Assembly: GCF_030915465.1 (NCBI RefSeq)
Contig: NZ_CP133267.1
Location: 3,006,501 to 3,070,500, forward strand
Length of the DNA: 64,000 nt
Source of the DNA: Neobacillus sp. PS3-34
Lineage (GTDB): Bacteria > Bacillota > Bacilli > Bacillales > Cytobacillaceae
Direction: 5' to 3'
Position 1 is the stretch's first letter, and each line of letters starts with the position of its first letter. This document shows positions 17,476 to 26,228 of the stretch, piece after piece. Both the position numbers and the translations under genes were made by a program. The notes beneath the pieces are model-generated. The model had not been told where the DNA came from. It was given only the letters and a program-made list of their open reading frames with translations, and ran no database searches.

Positions 17476-17520
17476 TTGTTTGTACATACAAATGATATAA
17501 TTTGTATTGTAATGTGTCAA
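17476..17520 (-). promoter_or_regulatory. Promoter with operator identical to that at 11480-11496
   Basis: Read on the reverse strand: TTGACA (17520-17515), 17-bp spacer, TATCAT, then TTTGTATGTACAAACAA (17492-17476), the same 17 bases as at 11480-11496. It is the promoter of the aldo/keto reductase. Identity of both operator and position relative to the -10 box points to one regulator. Confidence 0.75.
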
Positions 17521-17577
17521 TATTATTTTTATATAAAGACCAGAGCGATTCCTTTTTATAAAAGCTTTATTAATCTT

Positions 17578-17765
17578 GCCAGTTCCAGACGCACACCGCC
17601 GCGTGGGCAGTACAGAAGGCTCCTTGGCGCTTTGCGCCTGCAGGGTCTCCCTTGACCTGCTTTTCCCGCTGGACGTTGAATCCGCTTCGTTGATTCAACA
17701 CCGCACGAAGGAAATGCGATAGCATTTTCGAGGAGCTCACACCTTCCGCTCCAATCAACACAGTG
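17578..17765. repeat. Dispersed GC-rich repeat B, diverged copy
   Basis: The landmarks GGCTCCTTGGCGC, GCGCCTGCAGGGTCTC, TGACCTGC, and CACACCTTCCGCTCCAATCAAC appear in the same order as in the copy at 23271-23405. The middle differs. It is clearly more G+C-rich than its surroundings and no gene is supported in it. Confidence 0.7.
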
Positions 17766-17800
17766 TCAAAATCACCATTGAGCTTTAACATAGTCTTTAT

Positions 17801-17838
17801 AAAAAAAAGCCTTACATTAAAAAAATGTCGGCTTTTTT
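17801..17838. terminator. Bidirectional terminator
   Basis: AAAAAAGCCTTACATT and AATGTCGGCTTTTTT arms with T runs on both strands. It serves the small gene ending at 17851. Confidence 0.65.
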
Positions 17839-17850
17839 GCATGTTCTGTT

Positions 17851-18042
17851 TCAGTTACTATTTATATACCAGGCCAAACCTGCAAGTGAGCAAATTATGA
17901 GAAACAAATAAATAGCTGTTAATCTTAATGTATTTTGCTTTGCAGACGTTTTGTAATTATCATCCTTTTTGCCTGTAAGCACCAATGTGCCGATCAGCGA
18001 TGATAAGAGGATGAGGATGACTAGAACCATAGCAAAACTCAT
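17851..18042 (-). CDS. Small two-helix membrane protein
   Basis: 63 residues from the ATG at 18042, which has GGAGG eight bases upstream. An N-terminal membrane helix (FAMVLVILILLSSLIGTLVL) is followed by a short charged loop (TGKKDDNYKTSAKQN) and a second helix (TAIYLFLIICSLAGLAWYI). It resembles short, widely conserved Bacillus hypothetical membrane proteins that I cannot assign a function. Single gene, own terminator. Confidence 0.65.
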   Translation of the reverse strand: MSFAMVLVILILLSSLIGTLVLTGKKDDNYKTSAKQNTLRLTAIYLFLIICSLAGLAWYINSN

Positions 18043-18306
18043 AAAACAACCTCCATTAAACACAATTAAAACCTTCAAGCAAGCTTCGCGAAAAGTTAAT
18101 AACAAACCCTGTTCTAAGCACGTTATTAAATCGTTTTTCTTCTATCTTACATAGAAAAATAAGAAAATGAACCATCCAATTTAGATTAAATTTCACCATC
18201 CAATAGCACTGGTATTTTTGGTAAATAAGAAAAAGTATTATAATATTTTATAAATAATACATATAATTTCTAAAAAATACCTAAAGAATATTAAGGGATG
18301 TTAATT

Positions 18307-19737
18307 ATGGATTTGATATTGGATCGCTGCTCCAAGAAATCATTATACAAACAAATATCTGAATATATTGAGAGAGGAATTGCCGATGGAACTTTTCCTC
18401 CTGATAAACCTTTGCCATCTGAAAGAAGATTGGCCGCAGAATTGCAGGTTAACCGAAGCACCGTGGTTGCAGCTTATGATGAATTAGAGGCTAATGGATT
18501 TATTGAACGTAAAAAAGGAAGCGGAACGACTATTAGTAAGGATGTATGGGGAATTACTAAAAAACGTATACCCAGTTGGAACCGGTATATTGAGGCAGGC
18601 TCTTTTTTGCCCAATTTACCTGTGACTCAACGAATCCGTAAAGAAATGGAACAACAAAATCTCATAAACCTTGCTAGCGGAGAGCTATCCGAAGATCTTT
18701 TTCCAATCCATTCTTTACGTGAAATGATTACTGAGAGATCATTTGCGGGGAGTTTAGGGTATGACCATCCACAGGGTAATGCCATTCTTAGGGAAACGAT
18801 AACTAGGCATGTGAAGCAGTATCGAAATATTGCTACCAGCCCGGCATCCATTCTTATTACTTCCGGAGCTCAACAAGCTCTGCACCTAGTAGTCCAATGT
18901 TTGCTAAAGCCCGGAGATGCAGTGGCGTTAGAAGATCCATCCTATAATTATAGTCTTCCCATATTCCAATCGGCGGGGCTTAGAACCTTTCATTTACCTG
19001 TAGATAAAGACGGTATTAATCCCGGTGATTTACTTTCAATTCACAAAAAACATCGTATCAAAATGATATTTTTGAATCCTTTTTTTCAAAATCCAACCGG
19101 TACAGTTCTGCAAATGAATCGGCGAAAAAAAATACTTGAAATTTCTTCTGAACATGGAATCCCGGTAATTGAAGATGATCCCTATAGCCTCACTTCCTTT
19201 AAGGGTGAAGAAATTTCTACCCTGAAATCAATGGATAGCCACGGTAATGTTTTATATATTAGCTCCTTGTCCAAAATTGTTGCCTCAGGTTTAAGGATTG
19301 GCTGGATTATTGGTCCAAAGCCGGTTATTGAAAGGCTATCTGACGCTAAACAACAAGTTGACTTTGGCCATGGAACTTTTACGCAATGGATTGCTAACGA
19401 TTTTTTGGATTCTAATTATTTTCATTCGCATATCAATTTTTTAAGGGAGCAGCTAAAAAAGAGAAGGGACCAAATCGTCTCAAGTCTTCACTTTTATTTA
19501 AAAGATCAGGTAGACTTTTATAAACCAGATGGGGGAATCCATTTGTGGTGCAGGGTAAAAAAAGAAATGAATGATCTGCAATTATTGGAAGAATCCATTA
19601 AAAGAGGAGTCATTTATGTTCCAGGTTCAATATTAGGTTCAGATAAGAATTATCTTCGTTTTACCTTCGCACGGGAAAACGAGAAAACCATAGATGAAGG
19701 AATTAAAAGATTTGCCGACGCTTTAAAGAGCTTATAA
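18307..19737 (+). CDS. MocR/GabR-type regulator (GntR HTH fused to aminotransferase-like domain)
   Basis: About 476 residues, the family length. The N-terminal GntR winged helix (LYKQISEYIERGIADGTF; PSERRLAAELQVNRSTVVAA) spans about 12-75. The remainder is a fold-type I PLP domain. Landmarks are DPSYNYSLPIF, NPFFQNPTGTV, EDDPYS and the PLP-lysine motif SSLSKIVASGLRIGW. Such regulators bind DNA as head-to-tail dimers and sense PLP or an amino compound (GabR, PdxR). I chose ATG 18307 because AAGGGATG lies just upstream; ATG 18298 would overlap that site. No biosynthetic target is adjacent. Genes on both sides are unrelated, so the target is unknown. Confidence 0.9.
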   Translation: MDLILDRCSKKSLYKQISEYIERGIADGTFPPDKPLPSERRLAAELQVNRSTVVAAYDELEANGFIERKKGSGTTISKDVWGITKKRIPSWNRYIEAGSFLPNLPVTQRIRKEMEQQNLINLASGELSEDLFPIHSLREMITERSFAGSLGYDHPQGNAILRETITRHVKQYRNIATSPASILITSGAQQALHLVVQCLLKPGDAVALEDPSYNYSLPIFQSAGLRTFHLPVDKDGINPGDLLSIHKKHRIKMIFLNPFFQNPTGTVLQMNRRKKILEISSEHGIPVIEDDPYSLTSFKGEEISTLKSMDSHGNVLYISSLSKIVASGLRIGWIIGPKPVIERLSDAKQQVDFGHGTFTQWIANDFLDSNYFHSHINFLREQLKKRRDQIVSSLHFYLKDQVDFYKPDGGIHLWCRVKKEMNDLQLLEESIKRGVIYVPGSILGSDKNYLRFTFARENEKTIDEGIKRFADALKSL

Positions 19738-19780
19738 TTTTAATAAGTGGATCTGTCCAATCCATTAAAATATTAAAGTA

Positions 19781-19820
19781 AAAATGTCGAGTCAGGTCCC
19801 CACTGGCTCGGCATTTTTTT
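19781..19820 (+). terminator. Rho-independent terminator
   Basis: AAAATGTCGAGTCAG and CTGGCTCGGCATTTTTTT form a long stem with a T tail after the MocR gene. Confidence 0.85.
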
Positions 19821-20009
19821 GTAGTAATGGGAGAAAAGGAGGATAAAAAATCGAAGTGAAGAATACATAGATTGTGTAATATTTTGTAACGAGTGGATAA
19901 TTAGGGGTATTGTTTTGCGGAAAAAGAATTGGAATTCACAATAACACTTAGATGAACAAATTCCACAAGTGTGAATGAGGACCTTGCAAAATCATTGAGG
20001 AGATGAATT

Positions 20010-21140
20010 ATGGAAGTGCAAAAAAGGCAGTACGATATGGATTGGATCAAAGTTCTTGCCACAGCAGTTGTATTTTTTTATCATTGCTCGATGTTTTTTA
20101 ATCCGTTCCCCTGGCATGTCAAGAACAATGCGATAGATACGAGAGGCATTTTAGTGTTTTCACTTTTTGTTGGTTCATGGATTATGCCTATATTTTTTGC
20201 TGTATCAGGAATAAGCACTTTTTATGCTTTAAGGAAGCGGGGGGTAGGACAATTTGTACAAGAACGATTGACCAGGCTTGGAGTTCCGCTATTATTTGGA
20301 ATCTTTATTTTGTCACCTCCACAGGTCTATATTGAACGAATAACACACCATCAATTTAAAGGATCATTTTTGGGATTTTTGCCTCATTATTTTGATGGCT
20401 TGTATTTAGATATTGGGGGAACCGGGAACTTTTCTTTTGTTGGGCTTCACCTATGGTATTTATTTGTGCTATTAATATTCTCATTTTTAACTTTGCTTTT
20501 ATTTATTAAAGTTAAAAGAAAAATTAAATTTGGAACAGTCCATTTCATTGCAATGCCTGCATTGCTTTTCCTTGCAGGATTTATCCATACAATAGGGTTA
20601 GGCGGCTGGGATATCCTCTTTTATCTGCTTATCTTTATTTATGGCTATTACTTTTTTTCTAGCGAGGGCTTTAAGGATGCTCTACATAAAAGCATAAAAC
20701 TGCATACGGTCATGGCACTTTGTACTACAGTTTTTTATATTCTCTGGTTTATGAAGGGCACTCCCTCCCCAGGTTCTTTCAGTGATGTTCTTTTTTATGC
20801 CGTTCATGTCTTGAATGGCTGGAGCTTGTTAATGTGTATTTTTTACTTAGCCGATAAATTTTTATCTAAATCTAATCGCTTCTTAAAGTATGGCAGCGAG
20901 GCCGCTATGCCCTTTTATGTGCTGCATCAGCCTATCCTCGTTATGGTCGGCTATTGGATCCACGATTGGCAATGGCAGGTATACTTGAAGCTATTGTTTT
21001 TAGCCAGTATTTCATTAACAATTATTTTGCTTTCCTATCATTTTGTCATAAGGAACATAAATATTTTGCGATTTTTATTTGGGCAAAAAGCTAAGGGGTC
21101 TGTCAACCAATCCTCTGGCTCTAAGGCTGCATTAAGCTAA
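20010..21140 (+). CDS. Acyltransferase-3 family membrane protein
   Basis: A 376-residue membrane protein with about ten hydrophobic helices. The N-terminal MDWIKVLATAVVFFYHCSMF carries the conserved His of acyltransferase-3 proteins (OafA/MdoC type), which transfer acyl groups to sugars or glucans at the membrane. FERM-like helix pairs and the C-terminal MPFYVLHQPILVMVGYW fit the family. The start at 20010 follows GAGGAGAT. It is alone between two terminators, so there is no operon hint of its acceptor. Cell-envelope glycan modification is the family expectation only. Confidence 0.85.
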   Translation: MEVQKRQYDMDWIKVLATAVVFFYHCSMFFNPFPWHVKNNAIDTRGILVFSLFVGSWIMPIFFAVSGISTFYALRKRGVGQFVQERLTRLGVPLLFGIFILSPPQVYIERITHHQFKGSFLGFLPHYFDGLYLDIGGTGNFSFVGLHLWYLFVLLIFSFLTLLLFIKVKRKIKFGTVHFIAMPALLFLAGFIHTIGLGGWDILFYLLIFIYGYYFFSSEGFKDALHKSIKLHTVMALCTTVFYILWFMKGTPSPGSFSDVLFYAVHVLNGWSLLMCIFYLADKFLSKSNRFLKYGSEAAMPFYVLHQPILVMVGYWIHDWQWQVYLKLLFLASISLTIILLSYHFVIRNINILRFLFGQKAKGSVNQSSGSKAALS

Positions 21141-21148
21141 ACCTGAAT

Positions 21149-21182
21149 AAAAAGGAAGCACTTTCGTCAAGTGCTTCCTTTT
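21149..21182 (+). terminator. Rho-independent terminator
   Basis: AAAAGGAAGCACTT and AAGTGCTTCCTTTT, an excellent stem after the acyltransferase gene. Confidence 0.88.
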
Positions 21183-21322
21183 AATAGTTTTATGAGATTT
21201 AATAAAATTGTTTGTAATTTTCTAAAAAGTTTTTCAGTTTCTATTTACTTCTAGGAAAATATACCGATATAAATAGTGATTTGAGCGGGCTAATTGAAAA
21301 TAGCAGTGAAGGAGTTATAAAC

Positions 21323-23062
21323 ATGAAGAAACGCAGCTTTTCTGTACAAAGGAAGCTATATACAGGTTTTCTTGCCGTTCTTATTCTGATGGGAGCTTTA
21401 GGCAGTGTTTCCTTTTGGAGTATGAATCAGATTAATGATAAATCACAGGAAATAACAGAAACCTGGCTGCCTGGTGTAGAAGAGATCAATAATATCAGTT
21501 ATCTGACAGAGCATATTAGTGCAATGGAGTTTAAGTTTGTTTTACAGGAAGATGAACAGCAGCTTCAAGCACTAGAAACTGAAATGGACCATACCTTTGC
21601 TGAGATTGACAAAAGCTTTAAAAATTACGAAAAAACGATTGCTTCCAAAGAAGAAAGAACACTGTTTGAACAATTAAAGAAAAAATGGCATACATATGAG
21701 TCCATTCACCTGGATTTTCTCAGTGAAGGCAGGGAAATGAATGTCGTTACTGGGGCAGGAGAAGAAAATGCCGCCTTACTTCTCGATACAATTGATAAAG
21801 CTAACAAGGCTTATAAAGATATGCAGGTTGACCTCCGTTTACTTGTTAAGATGAACCATGATGGTGCAAAACAAGCCAGTGCAGATGGGGATACGATTTT
21901 AAAGACTGGGACGGCATTAAATTCTATTATTCTTGTTTTGGCCATCATTCTTGGATTGGCTGTCGCATTTATCGTAGCCCGCATGATTTCCAGGCCGCTA
22001 GTCTGGGTGACGAAAAATCTGCAGCAGGCAGCAGGCGGAGACCTTACCATGGATCTCGTCCAGGTTAAAAACAAAGATGAAATTGGAGTTCTTGCCCAAT
22101 CCTTTAATGCAATGGGAACGAGCCTTGCCAATTTAATTCGGCAGATCCGATCAAGTTCGCAAATGGTCGCTTCAGCCTCCGAACAGCTACTAGCGAGCTC
22201 AGAACAAACCAGCCATGCTGCAGAAATGATTTCTTCGTCCATATATGAGGTCGCGGTTGGATCTGAAAGGCAAGCAAAGCACTCTGTCCAGGCAAATCAG
22301 GTCGTTGAAGAGATTTCTAACGGGATGGAGTAAGCGGCGAAATCTATCCAAGCTGTAGTTGATCTAAGTGTGAAGACCAATCTAATGGCTGATTCTGGGA
22401 ATACGATTGCCTTGGAAACGGTGGATCAAATCAATCAGGTTCAAAAGCATGTAGGAAAAACAACCGACATTGTCAATGAACTGGGTGTAAGGTCTAAGGA
22501 AATTGGGCAAATTGTTGATGTCATTTCCCAAATCTCAGCACAAACCAATTTACTCGCGCTCAATGCTGCCATTGAGGCCGCAAGAGCGGGCGAGCATGGA
22601 AAAGGATTTGCGGTGGTCGCGGATGAAGTCCGGAAATTAGCGGAACAATCCAGCAAGGCCACAGATTCTATCCGTGATATTATTGCACTGATTCAAAAGG
22701 AAATCGTGAATGTCATAGGATCCATGAAGGAAGGAAATGAATTTGTCCGAAATGGGATTCAAAAAGTAAATGAGACCGGTAAGGCCTTTAAAGAAATATT
22801 GGAAATGGTCAATGAGATTTCTTTTCAGGCACAAGAGGTGTCGGCTGTAGTGGAAGAAGTTAATGCTGGAGCGGAAGAAATGGTAAATGTAATGAATGAG
22901 ATTTCTGCCATTTCCAATCAGTCAGCACAAAATACCCAACAGGTTGCGGTATCGGCTGAAGAACAGAATGCTTCCATGGAAGAGATTTCAGCATCAGTAC
23001 ATTCCTTAAGAGAACTCGCTTATGATTTGCAAAAAGAAATAGAGAAATTTAGTGTGAGTTAA
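21323..23062 (+). CDS. Methyl-accepting chemotaxis protein with an in-frame TAA at 22331-22333
   Basis: About 580 residues if read through. There is an N-terminal membrane helix (about 11-31), a four-helix-bundle sensor, a second helix ([20 protein letters not shown]), a HAMP domain, and the signalling hairpin whose tip reads [31 protein letters not shown] across 22558-22650. The reading frame is interrupted by one TAA inside the methylation helix ([17 protein letters not shown]), with the same frame continuing to 23062. CAA or GAA to TAA by a single substitution is the simplest cause. Start ATG 21323 has GAAGGAG; an upstream TTG at 21281 is in frame but weak. As written only the sensor and first helix would be made, so it is non-functional for signalling unless the stop is suppressed or erroneous. 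Confidence 0.88.
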
Positions 23063-23066
23063 TAAA

Positions 23067-23112
23067 GAGCCTGCAGGCGTGTCCTCTAATTGGACAGCCT
23101 GCAGGCTTTTTG
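23067..23112 (+). terminator. Rho-independent terminator
   Basis: AGCCTGCAGGC and GCCTGCAGGCT arms with inner GTCC/GGAC pairs and TTTTT, after the chemotaxis gene. Confidence 0.88.
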
Positions 23113-23270
23113 AATATATGGGACTTTCCCATAAAAGCTAGTAAAAGAATAATACATTTATAAGAATAGAACCTTTTTTTTAGGGAAATGAATAAACGAT
23201 AGAGCAAAAAAGTGTTCTTTTAAATTGGCTGTTTTCGTAAACATTGTTGCTATTTACAAAAAGAGAAGTG

Positions 23271-23405
23271 TGGTTGATTTCCGCTCCAGGATGCTCGCTT
23301 TCCGCGGGGCGGGCGGTGAGCCTCCTCGGCGCTGAAGCGCCTGTGGGGTCTCACCTGTCCCGCTGCTCCCGCAGGAGTCTCGCACCTTCCGCTCGAATCA
23401 ACTTC
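23271..23405. repeat. Dispersed GC-rich repeat B, most complete copy
   Basis: It begins GTTGATTTCCGCTC and ends CGCACCTTCCGCTCGAATCAAC, so the ends carry the partial inverted repeat GTTGATT/AATCAAC. The interior has CTTTCCGCGGGGCGGGCGGT, GGCGCTGAAGCGCC and CCTGTCCCGCTGCTCCCGC, with strong hairpin potential. Other copies are at 17578 and 34311. The rest of 23113-23472 holds nothing else that I can support. Confidence 0.8.
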
Positions 23406-23472
23406 TTTACCAACTTTTTGCTTTACACAAAACCTATTTAAAAAACAACAATCTTTTAGAAAAGAGCCTTTA

Positions 23473-23496
23473 AATTATATTGTTTGCAATATAATT
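23473..23496. promoter_or_regulatory. OhrR-type operator candidate
   Basis: AATTATATTG-TTTG-CAATATAATT is a perfect 10-bp inverted repeat 33 bp before the ohr start. OhrR (MarR family) repressors bind A+T-rich palindromes in this position. No ohrR gene is next to it. Confidence 0.65.
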
Positions 23497-23529
23497 GTGA
23501 GCAACTTCAATTTTAGGAGGGGCATTAAT

Positions 23530-23955
23530 ATGGTAAAACCGCTATTTACATCTACTGCAACCGCTGTTGGTGGAAGAGAAGGACGAGTAGAATCACCTGA
23601 TGGAGTCATTAAATTGGATTTAGCCATGCCTGGGACTCCAAGAGCAAAGCAATTACCAGAGGCAGCAAACCCTGAACTTCTTTTCGCTGCTGGATATTCC
23701 GCTTGTTTTGATGGAGCCCTTCAATTCATGGCAAAGAAAGAACATGTCAGTTTTGAATCTGAAGTAACAGCGAATGTACACTTTTTAAAAGATGAAAGTG
23801 ATAATGGATTTAAACTTGCTGTTACATTACAGGTGAAAGGTAAGGGTATTGAAAAAGACAAGCTGGAAGATCTTGTTCATAAAGCACATGAATTCTGCCC
23901 GTATTCAAAAGCGACCAGAGGAAATATAGACGTAAAACTTGAAGTTGTTGAATAA
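23530..23955 (+). CDS. ohr: Organic hydroperoxide resistance protein Ohr
   Basis: A 141-residue OsmC/Ohr-family thiol peroxidase that reduces organic and fatty-acid hydroperoxides in the cytoplasm using lipoylated or low-molecular-weight thiol reductants. The two catalytic cysteines are seen in GYSACFDGAL (about 56-65) and HEFCPYSKA (about 122-130), and the N-terminal TATAVGGREGRVES matches Ohr rather than OsmC. Start ATG 23530 follows AGGAGGGG. A perfect palindrome upstream suggests peroxide-inducible repression. The gene is monocistronic, ending in a strong bidirectional terminator. B. subtilis has ohrA and ohrB; I cannot say which this corresponds to. Confidence 0.95.
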   Translation: MVKPLFTSTATAVGGREGRVESPDGVIKLDLAMPGTPRAKQLPEAANPELLFAAGYSACFDGALQFMAKKEHVSFESEVTANVHFLKDESDNGFKLAVTLQVKGKGIEKDKLEDLVHKAHEFCPYSKATRGNIDVKLEVVE

Positions 23956-23988
23956 ATAAAGGGTGCCATATTATGGCACCCTTTATTT
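23954..23988. terminator. Bidirectional terminator
   Basis: AAATAAAGGGTGCCAT and ATGGCACCCTTTATTT form a perfect stem between convergent ohr and the SDR gene. Confidence 0.9.
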
Positions 23989-24002
23989 ATTACGATCTCA
24001 TT

Positions 24003-24719
24003 CTAAGGATTAGTTGACCAAAGACCAGCAGTTTTAACAAATACGCGCGAATTCAGCTTTAGTTGAGCAACCATGAATTCGGCAAGATCTTCAGGCTGCA
24101 TGACATTATCTGGGTTACCGCTGATAAGATTTGTCTCGATTGCCAAATCAGTTGCGACGGTGCTTGGTGTTAAAGCAGTCACACGAATATTATGCTTTCT
24201 TACTTCAAGCATGAGTGATTCGGTCAGGCCGAGAACGGCAAACTTCGATGCACTATATGCGCTTGTGACTGGAGCACCTTTTTGTCCTGCTGAGGACGAA
24301 ATATTGATGATATCCCCGGCTTTTCTTTCAATCATATCTGGCAACACCGCACGGGTAACATTATAGACTCCCATCAAATTTACGCGAATGATGCTCTCCC
24401 ATTCTTCAGGGGACAGTTCAAGAAAGCCGCCAAATTTAGCGATACCAGCGTTATTGATTAAAATATCAATCGAACCCAGGTCCGTCTTGATATGCTCAAC
24501 AGCGTGATGAACTGAGTCAAGGTCTGATACATCTGCAGTCGCAGCTGAAATTTTTACATCATATTGCTGAAGTTCTGCTGCTGCTTTTTCAAGATTGGAC
24601 ATAGTCAAACCGATTAAGCCGATATTTACGCCCTCTTTTGCTAAGGCTATAGCAGTAGCTCGTCCAATTCCTCTTCCTGCTCCTGTAATTAAGGCAGTTT
24701 TTCCGCTCAAAGAAATCAT
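24003..24719 (-). CDS. SDR-family oxidoreductase (3-ketoacyl-ACP reductase-like)
   Basis: A 238-residue classical SDR with every catalytic element: [10 protein letters not shown] (about 11-20), NNAG (about 86-89), NISSSAG (Ser), and YSASK (Tyr-x3-Lys). It is FabG-like but probably acts on a different carbonyl, like the many FabG paralogues in Bacillus. I chose ATG 24719, which has AAGGAG ten bases upstream. It lies downstream of hxlAB on the same strand, but a good terminator at 24768 separates them, so it is likely independent. Substrate not known. Confidence 0.9.
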   Translation of the reverse strand: MISLSGKTALITGAGRGIGRATAIALAKEGVNIGLIGLTMSNLEKAAAELQQYDVKISAATADVSDLDSVHHAVEHIKTDLGSIDILINNAGIAKFGGFLELSPEEWESIIRVNLMGVYNVTRAVLPDMIERKAGDIINISSSAGQKGAPVTSAYSASKFAVLGLTESLMLEVRKHNIRVTALTPSTVATDLAIETNLISGNPDNVMQPEDLAEFMVAQLKLNSRVFVKTAGLWSTNP

Positions 24720-24767
24720 TTTATCACTCCTTGAAAAATAATTGATAACAGTCATAAATACTAACAG

Positions 24768-24806
24768 AAAGACCGCACCGTTTCAAAAAAATGGTTTGCG
24801 GTCTTT
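24768..24806. terminator. Terminator of hxlAB
   Basis: AAAGACCGCACCGTTTC and GGTTTGCGGTCTTT pair strongly. A T run follows on the reverse strand within the loop-proximal part and at the stem end. Confidence 0.75.
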
Positions 24807-24828
24807 CTGTATATTTTTTCATTTGTCA

Positions 24829-25386
24829 TTACTCGAGATTGGCGTGTTTCCCATACATTATATTGGAATCCAATCCTTTTTTCTCCATGAACCTAAGGAT
24901 TACAGCATCGAAAAATAATAGCAGTGTTTGTTCGAATAGTGATCCCATCGGCTGGATTGTTTTATAATCGCTTTGTGATTGATCTTTAGGCGAGCCAGGC
25001 AATTTAATCACAGTATCTGCTAATTGTCCAATTGTGGATTGAGGATTAATGGTGACAACTGCAACTGTCCCACTTAAACTCTTTGCTTTTTCAGCCATCG
25101 TAATTAAACTTTTCGTTTCACCTGAACCGGTGGCGATGATTAATAAATCGCCTTCCTCTAGGTTAGCAGTGACAGTCTCACCTACGACATAAGAATCCAG
25201 ACCCATGTGCATCATTCGCATCGCAAAGGATTTTGCCATAAAACCAGATCGGCCTGCCCCAGCTACAAAGATTTTTTTTGATTCAAGAATTCCGTTTAAA
25301 AGGAGTTCTGCTTCTTCGTTCGCTATTAAGTCTGCTGAACGGCTTAATTCTTCTATAATTTTTGCTAAATATTGAGTTGTATTCAT
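24829..25386 (-). CDS. hxlB: 6-phospho-3-hexuloisomerase
   Basis: A 185-residue SIS-domain isomerase that turns D-arabino-hex-3-ulose-6-phosphate into fructose-6-phosphate, the second step of formaldehyde fixation by the ribulose monophosphate route. The SIS phosphosugar site is visible as FVAGAGRSGFMAKSFAMRM (about 36-54) and IATGSGETKSL (about 85-95). The ending SNIMYGKHANLE is typical. It lies seven bases after hxlA, with which it forms an operon, and a divergent hxlR gene sits upstream of both, the same arrangement as in B. subtilis. Cytoplasmic. The frame is intact. Confidence 0.96.
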   Translation of the reverse strand: MNTTQYLAKIIEELSRSADLIANEEAELLLNGILESKKIFVAGAGRSGFMAKSFAMRMMHMGLDSYVVGETVTANLEEGDLLIIATGSGETKSLITMAEKAKSLSGTVAVVTINPQSTIGQLADTVIKLPGSPKDQSQSDYKTIQPMGSLFEQTLLLFFDAVILRFMEKKGLDSNIMYGKHANLE

Positions 25387-25393
25387 AACAGCA

Positions 25394-26026
25394 TTACCCT
25401 TGTTTTATCATTTGTTGCATTTGGGCTGCAGCAGCTTTAATATCGTCTTGTCCGGTAATACCTCCGCCCACAATGATAAGATCTGGCTGTGCTTTGATTA
25501 CCTCAGGCAATGTTTCCAATTTAATGCCGCCTGCAATCGCAGTCTTAGCATTTTTTACAACGTCTTTAATGGCTTTAAGATCTTCGAAAGAGTTCTGTCC
25601 AACTGCTTGAAGATCGTAGCCTGTGTGGACACAAATGTAGTCTACACCAAATGCATCAAGTTCTTTCGCACGGGCTTTTTTATCCTTTACAGCGATCATA
25701 TCGACAAGGATTTTTTTCCCTTGTTTTTTCGCCTCTGCAACGGCACCTTTAATGGATTCATCTTCAGCAGCACCAAGAATGGTAACAATGTCTGCGCCTG
25801 CTTCAGATGCCTTCATAACTTCATATCCAGCAGCGTCCATAATTTTCAGGTCAGCCAATACTTTTAACTTAGGGAAGGCTTCTTTCATTTCTTTTACAGC
25901 TCTTAGCCCCTCATTAATAACAACAGGAGTACCGATTTCTACTACATCGATATATTCTTCAACTTGTTTAACAAGGTCTATTCCTTCTTGGATGTTTACT
26001 AAATCTAATGCTAATTGTAATTCCAT
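25394..26026 (-). CDS. hxlA: 3-hexulose-6-phosphate synthase
   Basis: A 210-residue OMP-decarboxylase-fold aldolase that condenses formaldehyde with ribulose-5-phosphate to give hexulose-6-phosphate. The metal/phosphate-site motif ADLKIMDAAGYE (D-x-K-x2-D, about 58-69) and IVGGGITGQDD near the C-terminus (phosphate-binding loop) are seen. In Bacillus this serves detoxification of formaldehyde rather than growth on methanol. First gene of hxlAB and divergent from hxlR. The start at 26026 has AGGAGTG. It is expected to be induced by formaldehyde through HxlR, with candidate direct repeats in the intergenic region. Confidence 0.97.
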   Translation of the reverse strand: MELQLALDLVNIQEGIDLVKQVEEYIDVVEIGTPVVINEGLRAVKEMKEAFPKLKVLADLKIMDAAGYEVMKASEAGADIVTILGAAEDESIKGAVAEAKKQGKKILVDMIAVKDKKARAKELDAFGVDYICVHTGYDLQAVGQNSFEDLKAIKDVVKNAKTAIAGGIKLETLPEVIKAQPDLIIVGGGITGQDDIKAAAAQMQQMIKQG

Positions 26027-26128
26027 CTATATTCACTCCTAAAGGTTTTTGTTGAATCTGTTTTCGTAATATACCCATAGAGATTTCAGTTACACTAACA
26101 ATGTTAGGCAACTTTGGGGTACAGATGC

Positions 26129-26200
26129 AAGTATACTACGTAGATATTTGAGTTGTAAGTACGCACTTTATTTTTACATAGTGCTAAAAAGTATACTATG
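26129..26200. promoter_or_regulatory. Direct repeats in the hxlA-hxlR intergenic region
   Basis: AAGTATACTACG (26129-26140) and AAGTATACTATG (26189-26200) repeat in the same direction with related TAAGTACGCACTT between. In B. subtilis HxlR binds direct repeats upstream of hxlAB. These are candidates for its sites. Confidence 0.5.
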
Positions 26201-26228
26201 GGATATAATAAGGATAGAGGTGATCACG

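Noticed and set aside
17570..17842. Reverse frame through the diverged repeat B copy
   Set aside because: Composition follows the repeat and terminator, with no start signals.
23244..23441. Forward frame through repeat B
   Set aside because: It is the GC-rich repeat read as protein. The same repeat elsewhere gives different frames with stops.
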